Shown: in pieces, positions 63,951-64,000 of the stretch | Layout: each line of letters starts with the position of its first letter | Position numbering within the stretch: position 1 is the stretch's first letter | NCBI GenBank assembly: GCA_963827905.1 | Contig: CAWHCB010000007.1 | Span: 372,001-436,000, forward strand | DNA length: 64,000 bases | Source of the DNA: JACXTP01 sp963827905 | GTDB lineage: Archaea > Thermoplasmatota > Thermoplasmata > Methanomassiliicoccales > UBA472 | Reading direction: 5' to 3' | Notes under the pieces: model-generated | What the model was told of the DNA's origin: nothing | Seen by the model: the letters and a program-made list of their open reading frames with translations, nothing else | The model's database searches: none | Translations under genes and position numbers: made by a program

Positions 63951-64000
63951 CCATATATATAGGATTTATTGATTTATGAGCTTCCAGACGCTCCAAGGCC

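Noticed and set aside
1..64000. CRISPR arrays, insertion sequences, integrases or prophage genes
   Set aside because: No regularly spaced repeats, transposase motifs or terminal inverted repeats were seen.

Overview
This window is archaeal. It encodes TBP, TFB, two Orc1/Cdc6 proteins, the small subunit of DNA polymerase D, tRNA-intron endonuclease, Gar1, Cdc48, an A-type ATP synthase and archaeal-type ribosomal proteins (L12, L10, L1, L11), and TATA boxes precede many genes. The HIKECFABD ATPase order, the high GC content and the two adjacent ftsZ genes suggest Thermoplasmatota, possibly near Methanomassiliicoccales. That placement is inference: no rRNA or methanogenesis gene is present.

Layout. 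0-2.5 kb: a partial orc1, a signal peptidase and a dCMP deaminase-type protein. 2.6-11.3 kb: the complete A-type ATP synthase operon. 11.3-16.8 kb: DNA polymerase D small subunit, a UPF0201 protein, a TIM-barrel protein, a zinc-ribbon CPBP membrane protease, CyaB and a corrinoid adenosyltransferase. 17-23 kb: two tandem, diverged genes for pilin-like surface proteins of roughly 1000 residues. 23-28.9 kb: a regulator followed by a proteostasis block (Cdc48, two Hsp20-type proteins, a coiled-coil protein and a two-HTH regulator with matching operator-like palindromes). 29-44.5 kb: RNA processing and transcription (EndA, Gar1, TFB, RtcA), coenzyme A and S-adenosylhomocysteine metabolism, purine synthesis (PurE, split GMP synthetase), RibC, and several conserved unknown families. 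44.9-47.7 kb: a cluster of unknown, largely membrane, proteins. 48-55.4 kb: tRNA-Gly, small regulators, AsnRS, GcvT, a second Orc1/Cdc6 and a NIF3-like protein. 55.5-62 kb: the L12-L10-L1-L11-Spt5-SecE block followed by two ftsZ genes with a small XRE regulator between them. 62-64 kb: acylphosphatase, a TatD-like hydrolase and TBP.

Quality note. About twenty core genes carry single-base indels, mostly insertions, that break the reading frame although the protein continues in another frame. Examples are AhaA, AhaB, AhaC, Cdc48, EndA, GuaA, GcvT, AsnRS and both surface proteins. This is best explained by uncorrected sequencing error, so these genes are annotated at full length with their break points. 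Other stretches (AhaH-AhaE, RtcA, Orc1/Cdc6, NIF3, L1/L11/Spt5/SecE, both FtsZ, TatD, TBP) read cleanly.

The most unusual items are: the paired operator palindromes placed identically at the hsp20 and two-HTH regulator promoters; the long N-terminal extension of Spt5; the tandem pilin/propeller proteins; the palindromes in front of the regulator between the ftsZ genes; a GC-rich structured-RNA candidate at 35.55-35.64 kb; and an L10 without its usual acidic tail.
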